A stretch of 22,445 bases of DNA from an uncultured Eubacteriales bacterium (GTDB taxonomy: Bacteria > Bacillota > Clostridia > Oscillospirales > Oscillospiraceae). Location: NCBI GenBank assembly GCA_900549865.1, contig URPU01000035.1, positions 1-22,445 of the forward strand, written 5' to 3'. A program made the translations under genes and the position numbers. This document shows, piece by piece, positions 1 to 7,150 of the stretch. How positions within the stretch are numbered: position 1 is the stretch's first letter; each line of letters starts with the position of its first letter. Below the pieces are notes generated by a model. That model worked only from the letters and a program-made list of their open reading frames with translations, did no database searches and was not told where the DNA came from.

Positions 1-262
1 ATATGCCGACGCGTGCGCCGAGAACGCAGGCAAGCCCGCACACGCACAGCACCATTGCGTATTCCAAGAAATCGCCGACGTGGCGCGTGCTGTCGAACGC
101 GCCGGAGAGCATCGCGCCGTAGGCCGCAAACGGGTCAAATCCGGACAGCGCCAGAATGACCCCGCCGATAATGAACGCCAGCGCCACGCTCAGCACGAGC
201 GAGACGAGATAGCGGTAATTCAGCTTTTTCCGCGCGGGGCGGGAAGATAGTTTATCCTTCAC
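1..262 (-). CDS. ABC transporter permease, BmpB/YufP-like (N-terminal part, runs off the window)
   Basis: This is the first 87 codons of a membrane permease that continues past the left edge. The start is a GTG at 262 that overlaps the TGA of the ATPase gene in a four-base GTGA, so the two genes are translationally coupled. After a basic N-terminus (KDKLSSRPARKKLNYRY) comes a hydrophobic helix, then GFDPFAAYGAMLSGAF, then a second hydrophobic stretch ending GARVGI. The order helix, G-F-x-P-x-A-A-Y, G-A-F, helix is typical of inner-membrane permeases that work with BMP-family lipoproteins and import nucleosides or simple sugars. With the two upstream genes it would form the membrane channel of the importer. 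A second permease gene usually follows in this family, but it lies outside the window. The family call is firm; the substrate is not. Confidence 0.85.
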   Translation of the reverse strand, partial: MKDKLSSRPARKKLNYRYLVSLVLSVALAFIIGGVILALSGFDPFAAYGAMLSGAFDSTRHVGDFLEYAMVLCVCGLACVLGARVGI

Positions 263-1794
263 TTGTCCTTCGCCCCCTGTCTGTCGCCCGTCATATAATA
301 GCCTATCTCTTCCTTGCTTATCTCACCGGCGGCAAATTCGCCGGTTATCTTTCCCTCATACATGGTTATGATCCTGTCCGAAAGCCTGAACACCTCGTCC
401 AGATCGGCCGAGCACAAAAGCACGGCGCAGCCCTCGTTGCGCTTTTTTATTATCGCACTATGTATGAACTCTATCGCGCCCACATCCACGCCGCGCGTCG
501 GCTGTGAAATGACCAGCACCGGCGTATCGAACGAGAACTCCCGCGCGACGACGACCTTCTGCATATTTCCGCCCGACATGGAGCCTGTCCTGGCCTCAAT
601 TCCCGCGCCGCGTATATCAAAGCCGTCGTAAAGCTGCTGTGCGTAGGCGTTCACCGCGGCAGTGTTCATATGCATCAGCGGGCCGCTGAACCGCTTTTCG
701 CGCTGGCGGCCCATTATGAGATTGTCCGCCGTCGTAGCATCGCGGCTGACGCCGGTGGTAAGGCGATCCTCCGGTATATGCGCAAGGCCGAGCGCGCGTA
801 TCTCGCCGGGGCTTTTCCCCGCGGCTTCCTTCCCGCAGATGCGCACGCTTCCGCTCTCAAGAGCGCGCATACCCGTTATGGCCTCCAGAAGCTCACTCTG
901 CCCGTTGCCCTCAATGGCGGCGATGCCGAGTATCTCCCCGTCCCTGACGGAAAGCGAAACTCCGTTGACGGCGACAAGCCCGCGGTTTCCGCGCACGACA
1001 AGATCATCCGCGCTTATAAGCTCCTCGCCGGGCGTGCCGGTCTTTTCAAGGCTTTCATAAAGCACCGGCCGGCCCACCATCATGGACGCAAGGCTGCGCT
1101 CCGTCACGTCGGCGGTGTTTTCCACGCCGATGAGCCGCCCCTTGCGCATCACACCCACTCTGTCCGATATCGCCATGACCTCATACAGCTTGTGCGTTAT
1201 TATAATGACGGTCATGCCGTGCTCCTTCACGACCTTGCGAATGACCTTAAAAAGCTCTTCCGTTTCCTGCGGCGTGAGCACCGCCGTCGGCTCGTCCAGT
1301 ATCAGGATGTCAGCGCCGCGGTACAGCGTTTTCAAAATCTCCACGCGCTGCTGAAGGCCGACGCTCATTTCCCCGACAACTGCCGTGGGATCCACCAACA
1401 GGCCGTATTTTTCCGAAAGCTCTCTTGCCGCGGCCTCCGCCGCCCTGTTGTCAAACAGGACGCCCAGCTTCTTCGGCTCACGGCTGAGCACGATATTCTG
1501 CGCCGCCGTGAACGACGGCACGAGCATGAAGTGCTGGTGCACCATGCCGACGCCAAGCTCTATCGCCCTTCTGGGGCTGAACTCGTCCAGCTCTCTGCCG
1601 CGTATGAACACCTGCCCGTCCGTCGGCTCGTTTATACCATAGAGAATGTTCATCAGCGTGGTCTTCCCCGCGCCGTTCTCCCCGACGAGGGCAAACACCT
1701 CACCGCACCGTATGTCCAGCGATATGTCGTCATTTGCGAGAACGCCGGGAAATTCCATGCTCACATGCCTGAATTGTACTGCAAACTCTTCCAC
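259..1794 (-). CDS. ABC importer ATPase with two nucleotide-binding domains (BmpC/YufO-like)
   Basis: This 511-aa protein is the energy-coupling subunit of a nucleoside or simple-sugar importer. The first domain is complete: Walker A GENGAGKTT (38-46), Q-loop VHQHF (85-89), signature MSVGLQQR (143-150), Walker B ILILDEPT (163-170) and switch H201. The second domain has a degenerate Walker A, EGNGQSEL (295-302), without the GKT, but keeps a signature MSGGNMQK (406-413) and VISQPTRGVD (428-437). One good and one degenerate site is the known pattern of RbsA/YufO-type ATPases. The start is GTG at 1794, preceded by GAGGGG at a suitable distance; an in-frame ATG at 1758 would remove conserved sequence. 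It lies 75 bases after the lipoprotein gene and overlaps the permease start. Substrate specificity cannot be read from it. Confidence 0.93.
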   Translation of the reverse strand: MEEFAVQFRHVSMEFPGVLANDDISLDIRCGEVFALVGENGAGKTTLMNILYGINEPTDGQVFIRGRELDEFSPRRAIELGVGMVHQHFMLVPSFTAAQNIVLSREPKKLGVLFDNRAAEAAARELSEKYGLLVDPTAVVGEMSVGLQQRVEILKTLYRGADILILDEPTAVLTPQETEELFKVIRKVVKEHGMTVIIITHKLYEVMAISDRVGVMRKGRLIGVENTADVTERSLASMMVGRPVLYESLEKTGTPGEELISADDLVVRGNRGLVAVNGVSLSVRDGEILGIAAIEGNGQSELLEAITGMRALESGSVRICGKEAAGKSPGEIRALGLAHIPEDRLTTGVSRDATTADNLIMGRQREKRFSGPLMHMNTAAVNAYAQQLYDGFDIRGAGIEARTGSMSGGNMQKVVVAREFSFDTPVLVISQPTRGVDVGAIEFIHSAIIKKRNEGCAVLLCSADLDEVFRLSDRIITMYEGKITGEFAAGEISKEEIGYYMTGDRQGAKDK

Positions 1795-1815
1795 AGATAC
1801 CCCTCATTCAAACAA

Positions 1816-1843
1816 GGCGGCGTGGCATGATAGCCGCACCGCC
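1816..1843 (-). promoter_or_regulatory. Imperfect stem-loop between the lipoprotein and ATPase genes
   Basis: Bases 1816-1826 can pair with 1833-1843 around a six-base loop, with two mismatches in eleven pairs. It sits in the 75-base gap just after the binding-protein stop and has no T-run on the minus strand. Such hairpins often protect the 3' end of binding-protein mRNA, so that more lipoprotein than transporter is made. That role is inferred from position only. Confidence 0.35.
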
Positions 1844-1869
1844 ATGATTTTTTGCATAACGCAGATATG

Positions 1870-2898
1870 TCAGCGGGTGGTATCGACCTTTATCTCACCC
1901 GAAACTATTTTTTCCGCAAGCTGCTCGACCTCGGCCTTGACCTCGTCCGGAACCTGCTGGGGTGCGCCGTCATCGCCGTAGCCGATGCCGACATAGCCGG
2001 TGGACATATCGGCAGTCCAAGTGGTGCCCCAGAGAGACGTATCGCCCGCTATGAGCTGCGAGATGGCATAGTATATGGAGTTGCCGACTTCCTTCTTCAT
2101 CGAGCAGATAATAACGTCGGGGTCGATGTACTTCTGATCGCTGTCAACGCCGATGGCATAGAAGCCGCGCTCCTTTGCCGCCTCAAACACGCCGTCGCCG
2201 CAGGCGGAGGCGATCTGGAAGATAACATCCGCGCCCTGCTCGTTTAGCGCTATCGCGCAGTCCTTGCCGACAGCAGGATCGTCATAGGTGTTGGAGTAAT
2301 TCTTGACGGTCTTTATCTCCTTGCCGTTCTGGCTGCCGTAGTACTCCGCGCCCTGCTCATAGCCGACGATGAAGTCGTTTATCGTGTCCGCGTCCTCGCC
2401 GCCGACAGCACCTATAACGCCGGACTCGGACACCGCCGCGGCGATATAGCCCGCGAGGAAGGAGCCCTCATTCTGGGCATAGGTGATGTTGAGAATGTTC
2501 TCAACGGGGTTCTCGGTCGCATTGTCTATCCAAATCCACTTCACCTCGGGATAGTCGGGGGCGATGCTCTCCACATTGTAGAACTCCCAGCCGACGCAGA
2601 CGACAACGTCCGCCTTCTCCGCGGCGTTCTTCATCTGGATGTCATGATTTTCATTGTTGCACTCAATGGTGATGGGCGCAACGCCAAAGTCCGCCACGAG
2701 CCTGTCCAGCCCTTCCTTTGAAGAGTCATAGAACGACCTGTCGCCGAACTTGCCCGCAACGACTACCGCGACGGTCAGCGCACCGTCATCCGCACCGGCG
2801 CCGCTTTCAGCCGCGGGCGCGGCGCTGCCGCAGGCCGTGAGGGACATCGCGCCGAACGTGAGCACCGCACACAGAACCAAAGCCAGAATTTTTTTCAT
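1870..2898 (-). CDS. BMP-family substrate-binding lipoprotein (nucleoside/simple-sugar importer)
   Basis: This 342-aa secreted lipoprotein should capture substrate outside the membrane and deliver it to the permease-ATPase genes downstream. It begins with a lysine-led hydrophobic signal and a lipobox L20-T-A-C23, then a short Ala/Gly/Ser linker. The mature part shows hallmarks of the Bmp/PnrA family: GDRSFYDSSKEGLD near residue 52, a DVVVCVGWEF strand, NEGSFLAGYIAAAV, and a late GVDSDQKYI segment. Family members bind purine nucleosides or related ligands; PnrA of Treponema is the characterised example. The ATG at 2898 has AGAGGT upstream, and a plausible promoter lies at 2959-2987. It is first in the operon, as usual. 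Which nucleoside or sugar is bound is not visible. Confidence 0.9.
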   Translation of the reverse strand: MKKILALVLCAVLTFGAMSLTACGSAAPAAESGAGADDGALTVAVVVAGKFGDRSFYDSSKEGLDRLVADFGVAPITIECNNENHDIQMKNAAEKADVVVCVGWEFYNVESIAPDYPEVKWIWIDNATENPVENILNITYAQNEGSFLAGYIAAAVSESGVIGAVGGEDADTINDFIVGYEQGAEYYGSQNGKEIKTVKNYSNTYDDPAVGKDCAIALNEQGADVIFQIASACGDGVFEAAKERGFYAIGVDSDQKYIDPDVIICSMKKEVGNSIYYAISQLIAGDTSLWGTTWTADMSTGYVGIGYGDDGAPQQVPDEVKAEVEQLAEKIVSGEIKVDTTR

Positions 2899-2958
2899 TT
2901 CAATACCTCTTTCATTTTTTGTATTACTGTCATGCTTCCCGCCGGAAGCGTTATAAGA

Positions 2959-2987
2959 ATTATACAGGCATCACGGCGATTTCGCAA
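2959..2987 (-). promoter_or_regulatory. Sigma-A promoter for the BMP importer operon
   Basis: On the minus strand TTGCGA (2987-2982) and a perfect TATAAT (2964-2959) are 17 bases apart, about 60 bases before the lipoprotein ATG. Confidence 0.65.
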
Positions 2988-3065
2988 GGGGAAAATCACG
3001 TCCGGCGCTTTAATCGCAAGTTAAAAAAACTTCAATAAATATTAATGGTATCTCCACGGCGCGTA

Positions 3066-3074
3066 TGCTATACT
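3066..3074 (+). promoter_or_regulatory. Extended -10 promoter for the solute-binding lipoprotein
   Basis: TGC followed by TATACT (3069-3074) makes an extended -10 element. No good -35 is present at the expected distance. It lies about 65 bases before the ATG at 3140 and is divergent from the BMP promoter, so the 241 bases between the two starts hold both promoters. A small AAGTT/AACTT inverted repeat (3018-3022 and 3028-3032) lies between them. Confidence 0.5.
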
Positions 3075-3139
3075 CTCCATGCTCGATCCCCGCGCAGCGG
3101 GTGAAAATAAATGGCGGCACAGCCGCCGGGAGGACTTTA

Positions 3140-5563
3140 ATGAGAAAACCGACAAAGAAGATCATTGCGCTGCTGCTCATGCTCGCCATGGCGCTTTCGC
3201 TTGCGGCCTGCGGCAGCACGGACAGCGGAAGCACCGCGGCAAAGGACACGTCCGCCAAGGCCGAGGCGACGCCCGCACCGGAGTTTGCCTACAAGGCCGA
3301 ATTCAAAAACCTCACATCCAATATGCCTGACGGCATTGCGCCGCTCGTCATGAATGACAGCGGAATATACGTCGCAACGCGCGAGAAGGTTGGGGAGAAC
3401 ATTCCTGACGGCGCTGTGCCCGAGTACGAGGGGCAGTATGACATATATGAGCCGCGGCTTATATTCATCAGCTTTGACGGCACGCAGACGCAGCTTGAAA
3501 ACTACGTTCCCATGAAGGATGAAAGCGGAAACGAGGGCAAGCGCGACTACATCTCCAGCACCATGCCGGAGGCTGCCGTGCTTGATAAAGACGGCAACAT
3601 TGTGCTTCTTGAGCGCGTATACACGGCCTACTCCGAAGCACCCGACGACATAAAGGCCGACGACCCGGACTATTTCAACTACGCCCAAAGCGGCTCCGTC
3701 AACTATATCCGCACGCTTGACGCCACGGGTGCCGAGCTTTCCCACGGCATTGCGGAGCTTTCCGACGATGATTATATCGGCGGCATCGCCCTTGACAAAA
3801 ACGGCAATGTCGTCATCAACACCGGCAGCAGCCTCGCCGCGTTCACGGTCGATGGTGAAAAGGTATACAGGATAGATATCAACGGGTATGTTTACGACCT
3901 TGTCACCGTGCGCAGCGGCAAAGTGGGCGTGCTTATGTATGAGGACGGCCAGTCGATCTCAATGCGGCTTATCGACAGCGGCTCGCACGAGCTTGGATCC
4001 AAGGCATACGAGCTCCCCGACAACGCGAATGAGCTTTATGACGGAAGCGGCGATTACGACTTTTACTATCCCGGCGGCACGAGCTTCTTTGGTTATTCCC
4101 TTGAGACCGAGAGCGCCGACGCGCTTTTCAGCTGGGTCGATTGCGACGTCAACAGCACCAATCTCACGCAGATAAACGTCGGCACGGACGGCGAGATACA
4201 CTGCTTCTCAGCGGATTATAACGACAGGCGCGGCACATATGATTCCGACCTTGTCACGCTGACGAAGGTGCCGTATGAGTCTCTGCCGCAGAAGGAGCAC
4301 CTGACGCTTGCTACGGTTTTAGGAAGCTATGACATTATGGATCTTGTCATAAACTTCAACCGCACAAGCGATAAATATCACATTGACTTAAAGGATTACT
4401 ACGAGATGACCGGCGGCAGCGACGTCATGGATGCCATCACCAAGCTCAACACTGAGATAATGGCAGGAAATGTGCCGGATATCATCGACCTGACCGATCT
4501 GCCGTACAGTCAGCTCGCGGCAAAGGGATTGCTGGAGGATCTTTACCCCTACATCGACGCAGACCCGGAGCTTGACCGCGACGACTTTTTCCCCAACGTG
4601 CTTTCGGCATATGAGCTTGACGGCGGTCTGTACGCCGCTGTGCCCGGCTTCGGCATCATCACAGCCGCGGGCGCAAGCTCCGTCGTCGGCGACAAGCCGG
4701 GCTGGACGTATGACGATTATTACTCCGCGCTCAGCACCATGCCGGAGGGCTGCATCGGGCTGGACTATTCCTTCACGAAGGAGACCATGCTTTCGATAGG
4801 CGTCGCAATAGATATGGACACGTATATGAGCTGGTCCACGGGTGAATGTAACTTCGACAGCGACGCTTTCAAGCAGCTTCTTGAGTTCTGCGATCAGTTC
4901 CCCTCCAACGCAGATATGGAAAACTATGAAACGAGCGAGGAGGACACCGCCGCATATCGCATTCCGCGCGGGCTTCAGATGCTTATGCAGGCCAGCGTCG
5001 TCACGCTGAACGACTACAGCAGCGACAGTCTTTTCGGCACAGACGTCACATATATCGGCTTCCCCAACAGCACCGGTGAGCCCGGAAGCGTGCTGACCGG
5101 CGTGGACAGCCTTGCAATGTCCAGCACCTGTGCCGACAAGGACGCGGCATGGCAGTTCCTGCGCACCTTCCTCACGAAGGACTACCAGCTTGATCTGTAC
5201 TGCCTGCCGACCAACATTGCCGCCTTTAACGAGCTTATGGACGAGGCAAAGGTCATCGAGTATGAGAAGGACGACAACGGCAACTACAAGCTCGACGCCA
5301 ATGGGGAGCGCATCCGCCGCGTAATCGGCCGGATGTATGACGGCACGAACTACACCGAAATATACAGCGGCATCACGGAAGAGCGCGCCGCGGCCATTGA
5401 AGAGCTGGCAACGACAACGACAAAGCTGCTGAATTACGACATGAGTATTCTTGACATCGTCACGGAGCAGGCGCAGGCGTACTTCGCCGGACAGAAGAGC
5501 GCGGACGAGGTCGCAAAGCTCGTGCAGAGCAAGGCAAATATATACGTGAACGAACAGCGATAG
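3140..5563 (+). CDS. Solute-binding lipoprotein with an N-terminal repeat-rich (propeller-like) domain
   Basis: This is an 807-aa exported lipoprotein. The ATG at 3140 is chosen because GGGAGGAC lies just upstream and the protein then opens with a basic signal peptide and lipobox L21-A-A-C24; an in-frame ATG at 3065 would bury the signal. Residues about 50-380 carry recurring strand-like units such as FISFDGTQ, LDKDGNIVLLE, TLDATGAE, LDKNGNVVINTG and FTVDGEKVYRI, which suggest a beta-propeller. Residues about 387-807 look like an extracellular solute-binding protein of family 1: a series of LNTEIMAGNVPDIIDLT, LAAKGLLEDLYPYID, LYAAVPGFGI and late DKDAAWQFLRTFLTKDYQ. No permease or ATPase is adjacent, so it is an orphan. 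It may bind a sugar for a shared transporter or act as a sensor; the ligand is unknown. Confidence 0.82.
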   Translation: MRKPTKKIIALLLMLAMALSLAACGSTDSGSTAAKDTSAKAEATPAPEFAYKAEFKNLTSNMPDGIAPLVMNDSGIYVATREKVGENIPDGAVPEYEGQYDIYEPRLIFISFDGTQTQLENYVPMKDESGNEGKRDYISSTMPEAAVLDKDGNIVLLERVYTAYSEAPDDIKADDPDYFNYAQSGSVNYIRTLDATGAELSHGIAELSDDDYIGGIALDKNGNVVINTGSSLAAFTVDGEKVYRIDINGYVYDLVTVRSGKVGVLMYEDGQSISMRLIDSGSHELGSKAYELPDNANELYDGSGDYDFYYPGGTSFFGYSLETESADALFSWVDCDVNSTNLTQINVGTDGEIHCFSADYNDRRGTYDSDLVTLTKVPYESLPQKEHLTLATVLGSYDIMDLVINFNRTSDKYHIDLKDYYEMTGGSDVMDAITKLNTEIMAGNVPDIIDLTDLPYSQLAAKGLLEDLYPYIDADPELDRDDFFPNVLSAYELDGGLYAAVPGFGIITAAGASSVVGDKPGWTYDDYYSALSTMPEGCIGLDYSFTKETMLSIGVAIDMDTYMSWSTGECNFDSDAFKQLLEFCDQFPSNADMENYETSEEDTAAYRIPRGLQMLMQASVVTLNDYSSDSLFGTDVTYIGFPNSTGEPGSVLTGVDSLAMSSTCADKDAAWQFLRTFLTKDYQLDLYCLPTNIAAFNELMDEAKVIEYEKDDNGNYKLDANGERIRRVIGRMYDGTNYTEIYSGITEERAAAIEELATTTTKLLNYDMSILDIVTEQAQAYFAGQKSADEVAKLVQSKANIYVNEQR

Positions 5564-5567
5564 GCAT

Positions 5568-5605
5568 ACAGCAATCCCCGGGGCGCAAGCTCCGGGGATT
5601 GCTGT
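5568..5605 (+). terminator. Long perfect hairpin after the lipoprotein gene
   Basis: Bases 5568-5581 pair perfectly with 5592-5605, and the inner bases extend the stem by three pairs to close a GCAA tetraloop. It begins five bases after the TAG stop. There is no immediate T-run; the nearest (5623-5628) is about 17 bases on, so it is either an imperfect terminator or an mRNA 3'-end stabiliser. Confidence 0.5.
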
Positions 5606-5607
5606 CT

Positions 5608-5646
5608 CCGGCTCAGCCGCGGTTTTTTCCGTGATTTCTGAGCCGG
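5608..5646. repeat. 9-bp inverted repeat between convergent genes
   Basis: CCGGCTCAG (5608-5616) is repeated inverted as CTGAGCCGG (5638-5646), with GGTTTTTTCC in the loop. It directly follows the 5568-5605 hairpin and lies before the 3' end of the convergent gene at 5665. It may help end transcription from both sides. Confidence 0.4.
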
Positions 5647-5664
5647 ACTGTCTAACATTTCAGC

Positions 5665-6324
5665 TTATCTGTTGCTTGGAATATTGACAACTATATCGCC
5701 TTCGATAATGTATACCTCGTCCTTCTGTGTCCGTTCCTCACCGCTTGGGGCGATGAATCCGGAGACCACGAGGCGCAGCTTAGTGTCCGCGCCATTTCCG
5801 ACGTCAAACATATCCCCAACCTGAAGCTTTATTCCGACTGCCTTCTGAAGCTCTGCAACGGTGATGTTTATCTCGCGCTGCTCCTTAGAGCTTAATCCCT
5901 CCTCGCCCGTATAGATAAGCCCCTGCTTGATGTACAGCTTTTCAATATCCACGCCCGCCTTCTCTATATCCTCACGACATTCGCGGATAAACTTCGCGGC
6001 GACAAGGTCTGCCTGATGGATATATATATCCTTTGGCTCTAGCCACACATCATAGCTCACGCCCTCTATGGTGACATCCTCCCCGCCAAGCTCATGTCTG
6101 TCAACACGCTGAGGGTCGGGAATCCCATAACCAAAGCCCACATTCTCGATCGGTACATCGTCCTTGTCGGTCTCTGCATCCGTTCCGCCGACAAGCGGCT
6201 GCGAATTATCCGTGTTTTTCCCTGTCAGGGTTTTTTTCTCCTCCGCAAAGGCTGCATTGCCCATAGAAAGGAGCAGCGCGGCAGCAAGCGCGAAGCTCAC
6301 AAATATTTTGGCATAATTTTTCAT
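5665..6324 (-). CDS. Secreted protein of unknown function
   Basis: This 219-aa protein is not one I recognise. It starts with a classic export signal (MKNYAKIF, then a hydrophobic core) and an A-F-A signal peptidase I site at 25-27, so the mature part is probably released or wall-associated. Next comes a Thr/Asp/Gly-rich, acidic linker (about 28-65), then a compact mixed region with DVWLEPKDIYIHQADLVA, a helical KFIRECREDIEKAGVDIEKL, and strand-rich C-terminal stretches GIKLQVGDMFDV, LRLVVSGFI and EVYIIEGDIVVNI. ATG at 6324 is preferred over ATG at 6330 because AGGAG (6335-6331) touches the first ATG but sits six bases before the second. It has its own promoter and is transcribed alone, convergent with the lipoprotein gene. 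Confidence 0.78.
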   Translation of the reverse strand: MKNYAKIFVSFALAAALLLSMGNAAFAEEKKTLTGKNTDNSQPLVGGTDAETDKDDVPIENVGFGYGIPDPQRVDRHELGGEDVTIEGVSYDVWLEPKDIYIHQADLVAAKFIRECREDIEKAGVDIEKLYIKQGLIYTGEEGLSSKEQREINITVAELQKAVGIKLQVGDMFDVGNGADTKLRLVVSGFIAPSGEERTQKDEVYIIEGDIVVNIPSNR

Positions 6325-6330
6325 CTGCAT

Positions 6331-6335
6331 CTCCT
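6331..6335 (-). promoter_or_regulatory. Ribosome-binding site that decides the start at 6324
   Basis: AGGAG on the minus strand is directly adjacent to one ATG (6330) and six bases from the next in-frame ATG (6324). Only the latter has normal spacing. Confidence 0.7.
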
Positions 6336-6381
6336 TTTCTTTACTAAAATTGCCCAGTTTTGTGTTCTATTCTCTATTTAT

Positions 6382-6409
6382 ATTATACATGAAAAGGTGT
6401 TCAATGCAA
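6382..6409 (-). promoter_or_regulatory. Sigma-A promoter for the secreted protein
   Basis: A perfect TATAAT (6387-6382) has a weak TTGCAT -35 (6409-6404) 16 bases upstream on the minus strand. The transcript would start about 50 bases before the ATG at 6324. Confidence 0.55.
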
Positions 6410-6513
6410 GTGCTTTCTTCTCAATGCGGCAGCAAAAATACAGTCTGCGCGCTACTGATGCACTGCCCTCTCCTCTGTTCAGATTTTCCCTCCGCGCTAT
6501 GGTGAGCATACCT

Positions 6514-6548
6514 TATCCCCCGGCGGCATTTTGCGCCGCCGGGGGATA
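6514..6548. terminator. Strong GC-rich hairpin downstream of the acyltransferase remnant
   Basis: Bases 6514-6527 pair perfectly over 14 bp with 6535-6548 around a seven-base loop. On the plus strand it is followed by GTTTTCC; on the minus strand there is no T-run. It lies about 37 bases after the stop of the truncated gene and probably ended transcription of that gene when it was intact. The rest of the gap, 6411-6584, shows no coding sequence or other clear feature. Confidence 0.45.
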
Positions 6549-6584
6549 GTTTTCCGGTTTAGGAAGCTCTGAACCGGATGAGGT

Positions 6585-6983
6585 TCAGGAATACAGTATT
6601 TTCAGCCACTTAAAGAATGGGAATTTGGAAAGCCTGTAAACCGCATAGGAGAAAGCCGCGCTGCCAATGACCGTCAGCATAAACGGCAGGCAGGTCACTC
6701 CGGCTTGAAATCCTATCAAATTCAAGAATATGCCGACAAGGCTCAATATCCAGAGATGCGAGTAGTATATCAGGGCGCTGAGAGCCCTAAGCGTTCTGTA
6801 AGCGCCGCCCCTGCCCGTCATGCGGAAATTCACGAGAAGTCCAAAGGCAAGGTAGGTCGAGGGCGCAAGAAAGATATACATATCGTTTGCTCTGGCAAGG
6901 TCAAAATACTTTACGAAAAAAGCCTCGGCAAACATCAAGAGGTATGACGCGGCAAACAGCAGCAGGGCTTTTTTCTGCGGTAA
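6585..6983 (-). pseudogene. C-terminal remnant of an acyltransferase-3-type membrane protein
   Basis: An open frame of about 132 codons encodes three or four hydrophobic helices: KKALLLFAASYLLMFAEAFF, MYIFLAPSTYLAFGLLVNF, a loop RTLRALSALIYYSHLWILSL, then FMLTVIGSAAFSYAVYRLS. The L-x-x-L-S-x-x-I-Y-x-x-H pattern near a final helix is typical of the C-terminal end of acyltransferase-3 proteins (OafA and VanT membrane domains), which are normally 330 residues or more. The frame meets an in-frame stop at 6984, and I see no continuation in the other frames before the next gene at 7151. The only start codons, TTG at 6938 and ATG at 6935, lie inside a helix without a good ribosome site. I read it as a gene that lost its 5' two thirds. 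A short functional protein is less likely. Confidence 0.65.
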
Positions 6984-7055
6984 TCAGCGACGTCGCAGGG
7001 CAAAGCTCTTTATAATCCGCTTCCGGCACATTTTGTGGCGTCTCCCTTGACCTGC

Positions 7056-7122
7056 CGAAAAATTGTCTAGTGACAAGCCGCAATATATATGTTATTGTAT
7101 AAACAAGTGAGACAATTTTTCG
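7056..7122. repeat. 13-bp perfect inverted repeat flanking a promoter
   Basis: CGAAAAATTGTCT (7056-7068) is matched exactly by its reverse complement at 7110-7122, with 41 bases between. A smaller dyad TTGTC-TAGT-GACAA (7063-7076) overlaps the left arm. The presumed promoter of the oxidoreductase gene lies between the arms, so this may be a paired operator. Alternatively it could be the ends of a tiny relic element, though no target duplication is seen. Confidence 0.6.
7070..7098 (+). promoter_or_regulatory. Probable promoter of the oxidoreductase-hypA operon
   Basis: GTGACA (7070-7075), five of six matches to the -35 consensus, is 17 bases before TATTGT (7093-7098). A second possible -10, TATAAA, is at 7098-7103. 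The expected transcription start falls next to the right arm of the inverted repeat. Confidence 0.45.
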
Positions 7123-7150
7123 ATAAAAATTACATATAAAGGAGACTGAC

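Noticed and set aside
670..1830. A 386-codon plus-strand open frame opposite the importer ATPase
   Set aside because: The minus strand encodes a complete ATPase; the opposite frame is a His/Arg-rich shadow.
6411..6513. Possible small RNA or riboswitch in the gap upstream of the secreted-protein gene
   Set aside because: No conserved motif, promoter-terminator pair or strong fold was seen apart from the separate hairpin at 6514-6548.
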